DNA from: Platanthera guangdongensis
Taxonomy: Eukaryota; Streptophyta; Magnoliopsida; Asparagales; Orchidaceae
Direction: 5' to 3'
Length of the DNA stretch: 64,000 bases
NCBI GenBank assembly: GCA_039583875.1
Contig: CM077159.1
Coordinates: forward strand, 1,944,812 to 2,008,811
A model generated the notes under the pieces. The model worked only from the letters and a program-made list of their open reading frames with translations, made no database searches and was not told the DNA's origin. Below, in pieces: positions 8,179 to 18,444 of this stretch (position 1 is its first letter; each line of letters begins with the position of its first letter). A program made the translations under genes and the position numbers.

Positions 8179-11100
8179 GATTTGTATTGATTTGTGAAAA
8201 TCCGGCACGAGCACTCTTCGATACGGGAGCTTCACACTCCTTCTTGTCCGAAGGATTTATATCACGCATCGGAGTCCCTTCTTTGATGGCGAAGGATAAG
8301 CTGGATGTGTTGTTGCCCAATGGGTGTTCGATGCGAGCGGATAGGATCTGCGATGTTAAGATTCGTATTGGGGAGCAGGAGTTCGACCTGCGGGCGTCTT
8401 TACTTCCGTTAGTGGAGTTCGACGTCATATTTGGCATGGACTGGCTCTCGGAGCAGCAGGCCCATATAGATTGCGGTAGCAAGGAAGTCAAGCTGGGAGC
8501 AAGTCGTGAAACGACTTTTACGGGCTTAAAGGGGTCGAGCAAGAGATTGATGTCTGCTCTTCAGGTGGTGAAGGCGGTTCGTGCTGGTGCAGAACTGTTC
8601 TTTACACTAGTGGAGGTTGCAAAGCCGAAGCCCGCGTTGGATTGTATTTCGGTGGTATCGGAATACCCTGATGTGTTCCCCGCGGATCTTCCTGGAGCCC
8701 CGCCTCAGCGGGAGATAGATTTTACGATCGAGCTAGTGCCAGGTGCAAAGCCTGTGTCACGATCTCCGTATCGGCTAGCGCCTAAGGAAATGACGGAGCT
8801 GAAAGTTCAACTACAAGAGTTGTTGGAGCAAGGGTATGTGCGCCCGAGTTCTTCGCCTTGGAGCGCACCGGTCCTCTTTGTTAAGAAGAAGGACAGAAGC
8901 TTGAGGTTGTGTATTGATTATCGAGAGCTAAACAAGCTGACGGAGAAGAACAAGTACCCTATCCCCCGGATTGATGATCTCTTTGATCAGTTAGTCGGGT
9001 CGACGGTGTACTCGAAGTTGGATCTCAAGGCTGGGTACTATCAGCTGCGAATAAGGGAGAGTGATATCCCGAAGACAGCGTTTAGTACGAGATACGGGCA
9101 TTATGAGTTTACGGTCATGCCGTTTGGGCTGACTAATGCGCCGTCAGTGTTCACGGATTTGATGAACAGAACTTTCAGGGAGTACTTGGACCATTTCGTG
9201 ATCGTCTTCATCGACGATATTTTGGTGTACTCGCAAAGTGAGGAAGATCACTTCAAGCATCTTCATTTGGTGTTGGAGACGCTAAGGAGAAATCAGTTGT
9301 ATGCCAAGTTCTCGAAGTGCGAGTTTTGGCTATCCTCAGTGGCGTTCCTCGGTCATATAGTGAGTGGAGAGGGTATTGCTGTGGATCCGGCGAAGATTGT
9401 TGCGATATGGGAGTGGCCTGAGCTTGCTACGGTAGCAGAAGTCCGGAGCTTTTTGGGGCTTGCCGGCTATTATAGGCGCTTCGTAGAGAACTTCTCGCGG
9501 TTAGCGTTACCTCTCACTACTTTGACGAGGAAGGAGCATAAGTTCGTTTGGACGCTGGAGTGCGCGCGAGCTTTTGAGGAATTGAAGTGTCGGTTGACCA
9601 CGACGCCTGTGCTGAGTTCGCCATGTGGAACCGAAGGCTATGAGATATATAGCGATGCTTCAGGCAGCGGTTTGGGTTGCGTGCTACTGCAGCACGGAAG
9701 CGTGATAGCTTATGGCTCGAGACAGCTAAAAGTGCACGAGAGGAATTATCCGGTCCATGACTTGGAGTTAGCGGCCGTGATTTTTGCCTTGAAGTTGTGG
9801 AGACACTATTTGTACGGTGTGAAGATTGATATCTACACCGACCACAAGAGCCTGAAGTATCTTATTGATCAGAAGGATCTGAATATGCGGCAGCGTAGAT
9901 GGATGGAGTTCCTGGGGGACTATACATTCAAGATCCACTACGTGCCTGGCAAAGGGAATGCGGTTGCGGACGCGTTGAGTCGCCGAGCCCCAGCTCAAGC
10001 CAATTGGCTATCGGTGCGTGATGAGCGGTTGGTGCGGGAGTTGGAGGCGTTGGATATTGTTTGTGTGGATAGACAATCAAGTGCTGAAGAAGTTCTGAAT
10101 TGGACTGAAGTCCAATATGACCTGGCTGATCGTATTCGGCAGGCTTTGGATATGGATGCTCATATGAAGCAGTTCATGGTAGAGGCTCTGGATGGGTCAA
10201 ATTCCCAATTCATCGGGGAGGACGGATTGCTTTGGAGAGACTGTCGTTTGTGCGTCCCAAGTGTGGGCAATTTACGGGTGGAGTTGTTGTACGAGGCGCA
10301 CCATACCAAGTACTCGATTCACCCGGGGAGCACGAAGATGTACCATGACGTGAAGAAGCTGTTTTGGTGGCCGGGTTTGAAAAAGGATGTGGCGCTACAC
10401 GTAGCGAAGTGCCAAACTTGTGCCTTGGTGAACGCGGAGTGCCAAAAGCCGGGAGGATTTCTTAAGTCCTTGCCTATTCCGGAGTGGAAATTCGACGACA
10501 TCTATATGGACATTGTGCACGGTTTGCCAAGGTCGCAAAAGGGAAACGACGCCATTTGGGTGGTTGTTGATCGATTAACGAAGGTGTCGCATTTTATTCC
10601 GCATAGGAAGGATGATCCGGTGGAGAAGCTGGCAAAGCTTTATGTGGATAACATAGTACGACTTCATGGTGTGCCCCGCAGCATCGTGAGTGACCGAGAT
10701 GGGCGGTTCACGTCCAATGATTGGAGGCTGGTGCAGCAAATGTTGGGAACAAAGCTGAAATTCAGCACAGCCTTCCATCCACAAACGGATGGGCAGACTG
10801 AGAGGGTCAATAGAACCATGGAAGACATGCTTCGCATGTGTGTCTTGGATTTTGGAAAGCAATGGGAAGACCACCTTTATTTGGTGGAGTTCGCATACAA
10901 CAACAGCTACCAAGCGAGTATTCAGATTGCGCCCTTCGAGGCCCTATATGGTAGAAGATGTCGCACGCCGTTGTCTTGGTTAGAAACGGGTGAGTCAAAG
11001 TTGTATAAGCGATCGGAAGTGGAGGATGCTACTTCTTTGGTGAGAATAATTCGGGAGAGGTTGCTTATCGCTCAGGACCGGAAAGCAAAGTACTATAATG

Positions 11101-11627
11101 CCAAGCACAGGAACGTGGAGTTCGCTGTGGGCGATTATGTATACTTAAAGATCAAGCCGTTCAAGGGTGTCTCGCGGGTGCGACGATTGAAAAAGCTAAG
11201 CCCGAGGTACCTTGGACCGTTTGAGGTTCTGGAGCGAGCTGGTGAAGCGGCCTATAGGTTGAAGCTTTCAGTGGAGCTAAGTGGTTTACATGATGTATTC
11301 CATATTTCGGTGCTTCGGAAGGCGGTGCAAGAGCCTACGCAAGTGATCGCGGTTGATCAAGTGCCGGTGGATAGTGGGCTAACGACAAAGGTCAAGCCCG
11401 TGCGGATTGAGGACTCGGAGGTCAAGCGGCTACGCAATAAAGAGATCAGGATGGTCAAGGTCCGGTGGGATAATTACGGTCGTGAGGAGCTCTCTTGGGA
11501 GCGAGAGCAGACTATGCTTGACGAATATCCGGAGTTGTTCCGCTCAGGTACAAATTTTGGTTTTGTACATGTCTTTCCTTTATGTAATTTCGTGGGCGAA
11601 ATTCTTTTAAGAGGGGTAGAGTTGTAA
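8179..11627 (+). CDS. pol: pol of A1: protease, RT, RNase H, integrase, chromodomain-like tail (uninterrupted)
   Basis: An open frame of about 1150 codons (open upstream to 8142, residues numbered from there). Retropepsin LFDTGAS has its Asp at residue 27. RT holds the catalytic FIDD with aspartates at 9213-9218. RNase H has [10 protein letters not shown] (Asp near residue 505) and [10 protein letters not shown]. Integrase has an HHCC finger (His 720, CQTC 757-760) and the DDE triad at residues 790, 851 and 887, the classic 35-residue spacing between the last two. The C-terminus [17 protein letters not shown] is chromodomain-like and may steer insertion to heterochromatin (family knowledge). 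The stop TAA at 11625-11627 lies in the first bases of the 3' LTR; relatives stop about 20 codons earlier. It lacks its own start and is expected to come from spliced RNA. Confidence 0.95.
11586..11622 (+). promoter_or_regulatory. Polypurine tract of A1 with upstream inverted repeat
   Basis: AATTTCGTGGGCGAAATT (11586-11603) is followed by AAGAGGGGTAGAGT (11609-11622) directly abutting the 3' LTR. It primes plus-strand synthesis. Confidence 0.85.
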
Positions 11628-11689
11628 CGCCCCAAAACTCAAAGGAGCGAAGGGGGACGTTTTGGGCCAGTTTGGGTTCTGGCTGCAGG

Positions 11690-12340
11690 CACACGGCCTG
11701 GGACACGGGCGTGTCCCAGGGCGTGTCAAGCCTGTGTCGACACTGAGCCGGGAAGTCGACACTTTGGTCTCGACATTGTGTCGAGACTGGGCACACGGCC
11801 TGCGACACGGGCGTGTCGCAGGGCGTGTCGACCCGTGTCGACACTTAGCCGCGAAGTCGTCGAGATTATCTCGACGATTCGCTGAGACTGGGCACACGGC
11901 CTGCGACACGGGCATGTCGCAGGGCGTGTCGACCCGTGTTGACGATCGTCCCGGGGAGTCGTCGAGATTTGCTCGACGATCGTCGAGACAAGGCACACGG
12001 CCTAGGACACGGGCGTGTCCAAGGCCGTGTCATCAGGTCGACGATCTTCACTCGACGAAGTGTCAAGTGTCGAGACCTTGTACACGGCCTGGAGCCCAGG
12101 CGTGTCAAGGTGACACGGGTAGGGACACGGGCGTGTCCTAGAACCCGTGCAGTGCTCGGGTTGATTTTGGGGAAAAATCATGGGGTACAAGGCCGGTCAC
12201 ACGGCCGTGTCAGGTGGAACACGGGCGTGTCAGCTCGAACACGGGCGTGTTCGATACCCGTGTGAGGTTCCAGGTGATTCTATTTTGACGGTGAATGAGG
12301 AACACGGCCCTGGACACGGGCGTGTGCCAGGCCGTGTTCG
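11690..12340. repeat. Palindrome array in A1 3' LTR
   Basis: Same tandem GACACGGGCGTGTC units as at 4485-5140. This copy has fewer C-to-T changes; for example the first palindrome here has two perfect 11-base arms around GG, while the 5' copy has lost pairs. Confidence 0.9.
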
Positions 12341-12624
12341 GTCCAGATTGGGCATTTCAGCCCCGAATCAAAGCCGTTCGTTTCCTTATTTTGAGATCCA
12401 ACGGCTGGGGGAAGTTCCTGAAGGGATATACCCGTGGATGGACTTAGAAAACCCTCACTTTTCTTAAGTGTTCTCTTTCTAAATCCTTGGAGAGAGAGGA
12501 GAGCTAAGGGAAGAAGAAGGAGCTAGATCCGCCATTGGAGGAGCTTCGGAGCTCCGAATCGCGAGCCGACTCCGGATCCACGGAGGCAACGCTAGTGCGG
12601 TTGTTTTCATCCGATTACTTTTCA

Positions 12625-12648
12625 ATGGCGCCAAAGAGGAACGCAAGG
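12625..12648 (+). other. Orphan copy of the gag start exon in A1 3' LTR
   Basis: ATG plus seven codons (MAPKRNAR), then GTAACG. Being in the 3' LTR it has no Gag body downstream in the same element, but could splice into flanking sequence if this LTR were active. Confidence 0.5.
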
Positions 12649-13933
12649 GTAACGATCCTCATCTTGAGCATGAATAGCTCTCTTTCTTAGCATAGGAAGC
12701 CCGCTCTCGCGAGTTTGCGGAGAGTTGGAGGCGTTCCTTCGGGTAGATATGTGAAGTCCCCGTTGTTTAGAGTCCGTATGCGAGAACGGACATAGGCATG
12801 ATGTGTGAAGCCTACCCGGACATGTTGGTCTGGATCTGTGATGTTGCATTGCATAATGCCGGAGAAGACTCCGTGCTATTGGTTGTTTTTCGGGTTTTCT
12901 ACGCGGTAGATTGCAGCAGGGAGCCTTGTGGACTAACCCAAAGGTGCACCCAGAAAACTGGGCGGATACGAGATCTTGCCAACTTGGTGGCTTGAGAGCC
13001 AACTTGAACATAACTGGGTTATGTGACTTGTGATGGAATTGGGACTCGGTGGAAGTTTGACCCGCGCAAATGGCTTAAATTGTCGTTGCGATGTGAGCAC
13101 GGGTTAGATGGAACCGTACCCGTCCTATGTCGTTCGGTTAAAGAGACCTAAAGGCACGTGGCACTTACCGTTGGCATAGATTAGGGTCTTCGGCGGTCTA
13201 TGGCTTAAATTGTCGTGACCCAGGCCAGGAAGACAAATTGCTCATAGGTTTGGCCGTCTAAGTGGCGGCGGTGAGTCCGGAATGTTAATGGCTTTAATTG
13301 ACGTGACATCGACCGGTTCACCGAGAATGTGCCCTGAGTGCACGGGGCGTGTGGACGAGCGAGGCAACGTCTGTGATGAAATGGCTATGGTTATAAATTA
13401 CTCGCTTATGCTAATGAAATGCAGGGAAGGAGCATCGCCGCCCCGAGTTGGGGGCGGGATCGTTATAATTTGGTCAGCATTGCTGACCGTTGCCTTGTTT
13501 TGCCACCGTGCGGTGGTTTGTTTCTTGCAGGTGCAGCTGGACCAAGCGGTCAATAGCGGGCTAAAGCCCTTTTGCGAAGCCGGCCCTCGAAGGCCCAAGT
13601 AGAAGTGTTTACTGTTTTATTCATCTATGACCGGCCTGCGTGCCGTGGTTTGTAAAACATGTAACATTCAAGTGAAACATTTTGTAAGGCCTTAAGGCTT
13701 GTTTTGAGTATTTTGTATAACATTCCTATTTTGTGTTAGTGGACATTCGTGCTTTGATGCTGGGTTCTCGTTTACAACTTTTATAAACTGCTTCCGCTAG
13801 AATGCTCTGTGTAGGACGTTGAGATTGGTTGGATGGTTTCCATAAGTAACCACCCGGTCTGTCTGTGGTATATGGCATCGGGCCCCGGCCGGACCTACTA
13901 TTATATGATATGCGACGGATATGGGGTGTTACA

Positions 13934-13938
13934 CAGGC
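13934..13938. repeat. Target site duplication of A1, right copy (CAGGC)
   Basis: Identical to 4420-4424. Confidence 0.9.
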
Positions 13939-14116
13939 CGTGTGCCTTGTCTTAACACATCATCGAGCGAAATTCGTTGACCTCTCGACCAAAACATCGA
14001 CTGGAGCCTGACACGCCCTGGGACACGCCCGTGTGCCAGGCCGTGTGCCCCTTGCCAGAAACCAAACTTGGCCAGAAAATGCTGGTCGGCCCTCTCTCAA
14101 ATTTTGGGGTGTTACA
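13939..14116 (-). repeat. Start of the M1 5' LTR, beyond the A1 insertion
   Basis: On the minus strand the LTR begins TGTAACACCCCAAAATTTG at 14116 and enters the palindrome array. Joined to 4424 it restores one continuous LTR. Confidence 0.85.
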
Positions 14117-14464
14117 GTCTCCCCCTTTGGCGCCATCGAAATAGTCTGGAAAAGCATAGACAATTTCAAAGTCAATGGCATCGGCAAAAATTATATGATG
14201 GCGGTGCAACCACAGGCAAATCTCAAAGCCTGCAGCTCGCCGACCACAAGCAAAGAAATAGTGACACTCCTTGATCAACAATGGCGACAACGACGAATGA
14301 GGACCACCCCTCCACTCCACAGCTACCCCTGCACGTTATTCACCAACTTTTATATCTAAAGAACATATTTGAGCTTTTATATTTATTTCTTTTTCTTCAA
14401 ACTACAAAGAACTCTTTATTATAACTACTAATACAGGTATTTGGTCCACCTTAAGGACGGTAAA
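14117..14464. other. Unassigned interval between M1 LTR and the Athila-like relic
   Basis: No convincing gene. The plus strand begins GTCTCCCCCTTTGGCGCC; on the minus strand this is a purine tract GGGGGAGAC directly outside the M1 LTR start, the position of a polypurine tract. A 122-codon minus frame reads from here into the LTR array and is not credible. Confidence 0.5.
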
Positions 14465-14659
14465 TGATAAGTAGCTATTTATAGTACTTTTTATATAGTT
14501 TTTATTCAATAAAAATTCATGTTTTATCTTGTTTTTATTAATTTATTGAATTAATCTCTTTGTTTTCTCTTTTCAGGTTTATTTGGGCTGCTAATAACAA
14601 ATTGGAGCATGCTAGGCTAATCAGAAGATCAGATCGAGCAATCCTGGAAAAATTAACTT

Positions 14660-15430
14660 TTCATGGCAATGTCACGGGCGTGACCTATAAGTCACGGGCG
14701 TGACACATACCCGTGACCTATAGCGGAGCTCCAGAGATCAGATCACGGCATTTTAAAGCTACACGCCCGGGACACGAGCGTGATATATGGGTCACGTGCA
14801 TGACATCAAGGCGTGACCACCAGGCGTGACACAGATCTGCTCAAAATTGTCGAACGAAAACCGAAGATCGTCTAATGCACATCGAAAATCGTCGAACGCA
14901 AATCGAAGATCGTCAAACGAAGATCGAAGATCGGCGAACGAAGATCGTCGAACAGCTAAGTACACGACACGCCCTTGGTCACGGGCGTGACCCTAGGCGT
15001 GACACCAATGGGCTCAGATCATTGAACGAAGATCATTGAACGAAGATCGTCGAAAGAAGAACGTCGAACAGAGCATTACACGCCCGTGACCCATCAGTCA
15101 TGGGCATGGCCATCGGCGTGTCGAGTGTGTTTCCAGCATTAAATCAAGTTGTTCCTTCCGTTGCTTCCAGATTGCAGTTTCAGCCTGACATGCCAATGGT
15201 CACAGGCATGACCAGTGGGCGTGACCCATCCATCAACAGGGATTTACTCCCGCCGTTTTCAGCTTCCCGCAGTTTTCCAGAAATAGAAGTGACACGCCCT
15301 AGGTCACGGGCGTGACCATGGGGCATGACCCGCCATTTAACATATTTTGGCGGTTTCTCCTCCAACATTCCCGAGCTTTCAAGACGGCGGTTCCGAGCCT
15401 GACACGCCCTAGGTCACGGGCGTGACCTTG
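14660..15430. repeat. Palindrome array GTCACGGGCGTGAC in the Athila-like relic
   Basis: Repeated GTCACGGGCGTGAC-type inverted repeats interspersed with ATCGTCGAACGAAG direct repeats (about 14850-15060). The core CACGGGCGTG is shared with the Tekay-like LTRs, but the outer base pair differs. Confidence 0.85.
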
Positions 15431-15443
15431 CAGAAATTTTTCC

Positions 15444-15449
15444 TATAAA
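15444..15449 (+). promoter_or_regulatory. TATA box of the Athila-like relic LTR
   Basis: TATAAA within TTTTCCTATAAATTGC lies about 14 bases after the last palindrome of the array. The T LTRs carry CCTATAAATTGC in the same position. Confidence 0.55.
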
Positions 15450-16274
15450 TTGCAGATGGGTTTAGAAGCGTAGGGGGGAGACTAGGAGCCAATTTTAGGA
15501 ATATTATGTTGTTTAGTTTACTGTTTTAGCTTTTCTTTCTTGTAATAGTTTAGTTTGACCTTGCAATTTCAATTCAAGCACTTTTTTTTTCCATCATGTC
15601 TCCCTAGTTAATTTTAGTAGCACTTGATTTTGACAAGTTTTAGAATAAAATAATCTTCTTTTGTCAAACTCTTTATTTATCGCTTACGATTTATCTTTGA
15701 TTTATATTGTGTCGAATTCATATTTCGTGGATATGCTCTTCGATTTTAGATCTGTATCTTAAATGGCCGAGAGGTTGCAGATACGAGTAGATCACTCAAA
15801 GATAAAAGGAGTTGCATGCACTCATCGAGAGAGGAGGACATAAATCTTCCGGATTGGAGTTAAATCCAATAGAGGGGTTCACCTCCTAAAGCAGACTTAG
15901 GGGTTTCGACTGGCCGAGAGGTCTTAATCGATCAACCTAAGCTTAGTCGAGAGCGTATTCTCGAGAGAGACATTTTCATATTTTAGGAACCTCCATGGTC
16001 GAAGCGGATAATGTAGAAGTTCGCCTTTAGGATAAGTTTATTTCATTTCAAAGTAAGTCTAGATCAAGTGCTTCCTTTTAGTTTATTTTCTAATTATAGT
16101 TTTAATTCACTCCTTTTATTTTCCAATAAAATAATATTAATTTCCGTGAGTAGGAGTACTCAACAGGCCCCGAGTCTAACACGACAATTTCCTATACTAT
16201 ATTTCGATAGGTACGCTTGCCTATTCCGAGAATATAGTTTGGATACTTTATAAAACTATAGAATTCTCCATCAA

Positions 16275-17987
16275 TAAACAAAAGTGGATTCTGGGAGACA
16301 ACCCATGTTGGACCATTTGGTCTTGTGCTATGTTTGAGCTCTTTTTCTACGTATATATATATGTGCCCATCTTTTGTTTTGCATCCGTATTTAAATCGCA
16401 GGTGCAGGAATTTTTGAGGTGCAGCAATTTGGCCTCATTTGGATATCTCGTCGCACTACCGGTATACTCAATTTTGAGCATGGGTACTTCTTCCCCTAGC
16501 GCTTTTTTTATTTACATGTTTTACTTTTTCATATTGTCATATTCTAGTCTGGGGGTGGAGTTGCTTGTGATCACTACACAACACAATTTATTGCATACTA
16601 GTCTGCATTTATTTATTTCATGATCACTACTTGCACACACTGAATAACCCACATAAGTGCGCACTTAATCATGCACGCGGCTCACGACAAATGTATTACT
16701 TTTGTGTAATCTCTAAAAAGTGGTGCTGACTTAGGATTTTGGGATATCGTATTTCGAAATTCATGCAGTGCTCCTAATTGAGTACTCATGATTTGCATTG
16801 AAATAGTATAGAATTAATTTTTCATCATCCTCGTAGACTTAAATTTATTCTTCAAAAGTAAATTTTGTTTGTGCTACTTAAAATTGTAGAATCTAGAGTA
16901 ATCGAACGGTAGTGTAGGGATGAGTGTAGCCATCACTAGACTCGTATTGCTCGAGTCGGGGGGAAGGATCATCTTTTTTGGGGACTGAGAACTTGCCCCA
17001 AGCTACTCTCGAAGCATTGGTGCCCGGTTAGTCGAGTGTGAGCGTGAGGTAGGACATCATTTTGGCTAGTTTGAGCCTTTTTGTACCTAGTCCTAGCAGC
17101 TGACCTTTGCAAGCCAAATTTGCGCCTACACTCCTTTTGTTTCAGCTCCACCTTTATTCACCAAATCCCAAAAGCCAACCCTTTTGTTGCAACCAAAACC
17201 TTGAGCTTGATCGATTTCAAAAATTTGATATGTTGTGATATTTGGGATTCATGTGATGTGTTGATGAATTCATGAATTGCTAATTTTTAGATTTGGGGAT
17301 TGCTGAATGAAAACGAAGAAAACTGAAAAAGAAAATGATGAATAAAAAAGAAAAAAAAGAGAAAATTAAAAATTATTACACGGGGAATTGCAATCCCCAT
17401 CTTATGTGTTAGTTTTTTGTCAGGATAGGTCGTGTGCATACCCAGTTTTCAAGCCAGTCTGGGGGTGTGTCACACATGCACTTCTTAGTGGCTGTTTGGG
17501 TTGAGCTCTTGTTTGCTCACTTTGGTTACGTGTAGCCTCCTTGTTTATCATTGACTACCACACCTTAGCCTTAGCCCCATTCAAACCTATAAGTCCTGCT
17601 GATTCACATTTGAGTCTTCTTAGCATCGTGGAGAGAGTGTGAAAGGGCAAGCTTATGGTTCCCGACAGTGATGGATTTTTTTGGAGGTGATCACGAGCCC
17701 CGTTCTTGGGTAATGCTCACCTTAGTGGCCTGTCTACTTTCTCCGTACACATGACCGAACGATTCTCTAGAATTCTAATTTTAAGTACACACAATATTTA
17801 TTTACTTCTGTCGAATAATTTAAGCTCTATAGTATAATTAAAAAGTTTTTCTATTCTATTTTCAATGCGCATGATGTATTTGATTTCTCGTCCTACTTTA
17901 TTTTGAAGTTTCTAAGCCAGCTAGATGTTTTACCATCCACGGAGTAATGATTTGCACGGGACGCACAAATGGGTAAGTCTGGGGGTG
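16275..17987 (+). other. Athila-type 3' untranslated region with three AGTCTGGGGGTG repeats
   Basis: AT-rich, no supported gene. The 12-base AGTCTGGGGGTG occurs at 16546-16557, 17456-17467 and 17976-17987; the last abuts an LTR-like start and is the probable polypurine tract. A 97-codon hydrophobic frame at 16330-16623 is T-rich sequence without a recognisable family. Confidence 0.5.
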
Positions 17988-18379
17988 TGATGAGTCCAAA
18001 TATTGCACTGATTTTTGTACTCATCTGGGCAAATTTTATCGTCTTAGCACTGCACTTGTGAGCTATAACTACTTATATTTGCTTACTTGCCTATTTCATG
18101 ATTAAGTGCACTTTAGGCCCGTTTTCTGTTGTCATTAGATGTTTTTGTATTTCCGTTTGTTTTACTTGTTCTTTACCCGTGTCTTGAGAATATGGTGTGC
18201 AATTTTGGTGGCCTATCTGCCTCTTCTACCGGTGCATGGGTCGTGTGCATGCTCCGGAACCACATGGGAGACCCTGACGATACAGGAACACTGCGCACGA
18301 TCACTAGACTCACTGCACACGACCACTGGTCGTGCGCCACTGATCGTGCGCATTACATTCTCCTTTTCCCCAGTTCTGT
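17988..18379 (+). repeat. Truncated LTR start of an Athila-like relic
   Basis: Begins TGATGAGTCCAAATATTGC after a G-rich tract. Near its end it has a perfect inverted repeat, CACGACCA and TGGTCGTG with one spacer base, at 18318-18334, among other CACGA/TCGTG half sites. Element C interrupts it at 18380; the remainder is presumably beyond the window. Confidence 0.5.
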
Positions 18380-18444
18380 TGTAACACCCCGAAAATTGTA
18401 TTTGAGTTGGTGGCATAAATAGGGATTTTTGGTGCCGGTATAGG

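Larger units (their letters stand above)
4425..13933 (+). mobile_element. Element A1: complete Tekay/Del-like chromovirus
   Basis: Structure: LTR 4425-6734, primer site 6738, gag 6961-8104, 74-bp intron, pol 8179-11627, purine tract 11609-11622 and LTR 11623-13933, flanked by perfect 5-bp duplications. Order PR-RT-RH-IN with a chromodomain-like C-terminus identifies a chromovirus; the Gag, the motif CGTGGGCG before the purine tract and the LTR start TGTAACGCCCC fit the Tekay/Del clade. Gag carries three stop codons while pol is uninterrupted. The two LTRs are nearly identical by eye, with most differences C/T or G/A. Confidence 0.95.
11623..13933 (+). repeat. 3' LTR of A1 (2311 bp)
   Basis: Begins TGTAACGCCCC and ends GGGGTGTTACA, matching 4425-6734. 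It repeats the palindrome array (about 11690-12340) and an orphan copy of the gag start exon at 12625-12648, followed by GTAACG instead of GTAAGG. No other gene is seen. Confidence 0.95.
1..14116 (-). mobile_element. Element M1: minus-strand Tekay/Del-like LTR retrotransposon, partial, split by A1
   Basis: On the minus strand the order is LTR (14116 down to 13939, then 4424 to 2009), primer binding site (2005-1993), gag (to 709), a short intron (708-637) and the protease plus the start of RT running off the window at base 1. The second LTR lies outside the window. Element A1 (4425-13933) interrupts the LTR and is flanked by CAGGC on both sides, so the M1 LTR is continuous when A1 is removed (about 2.59 kb). 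M1 resembles families A and C in gene order, LTR layout and palindromic array but is clearly diverged. Clade assignment to Tekay/Del rests on the resemblance of its Gag and protease to those of A1. Confidence 0.85.
14465..16274 (+). repeat. LTR-like block of the Athila-like relic
   Basis: Layout matches the T LTR read on its minus strand: AT-rich start, TTCAATAAAA, a TTTTCAG, a CACGGGCGTG array, TATA box, then a region with GGAACCTCCATGG near 15986 that also occurs in the T LTR (GGAACCTCCATGG on the minus strand at 25142-25154). The right boundary is uncertain; no primer site was recognised. Confidence 0.5.
14465..18379 (+). mobile_element. Decayed Athila/Tat-like LTR retrotransposon relic, no coding region
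   Basis: A TGATAAGTAG LTR-like start at 14465 leads into an LTR-like block with a palindrome array and TATA box. From about 16275 the sequence looks like the 3' untranslated region of Athila-type elements, including TGGGAGACAACCC near 16294 and three copies of AGTCTGGGGGTG. A second LTR-like start (TGATGAGTCC) at 17988 follows the last copy and is cut by element C at 18380. The two LTR starts differ in sequence, so they may belong to two different relics. No gag or pol reading is seen, so a large deletion is inferred. Confidence 0.55.

Noticed and set aside
14125..14140. TTTGGCGCCATCG as a Tat/Athila primer site for a plus-strand element
   Set aside because: Only about eight bases match TGGCGCCGTTGCC, and no LTR end with CA precedes it in that orientation.
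14660..15430. Possible CRISPR-like array
   Set aside because: Units are degenerate, irregularly spaced, without unique spacers of constant length, and the context is a plant LTR.
16330..16623. 97-codon hydrophobic frame, possible env-like protein of the Athila relic
   Set aside because: T-rich untranslated sequence gives hydrophobic codons by composition; no signal peptide plus stem structure or family match is visible.
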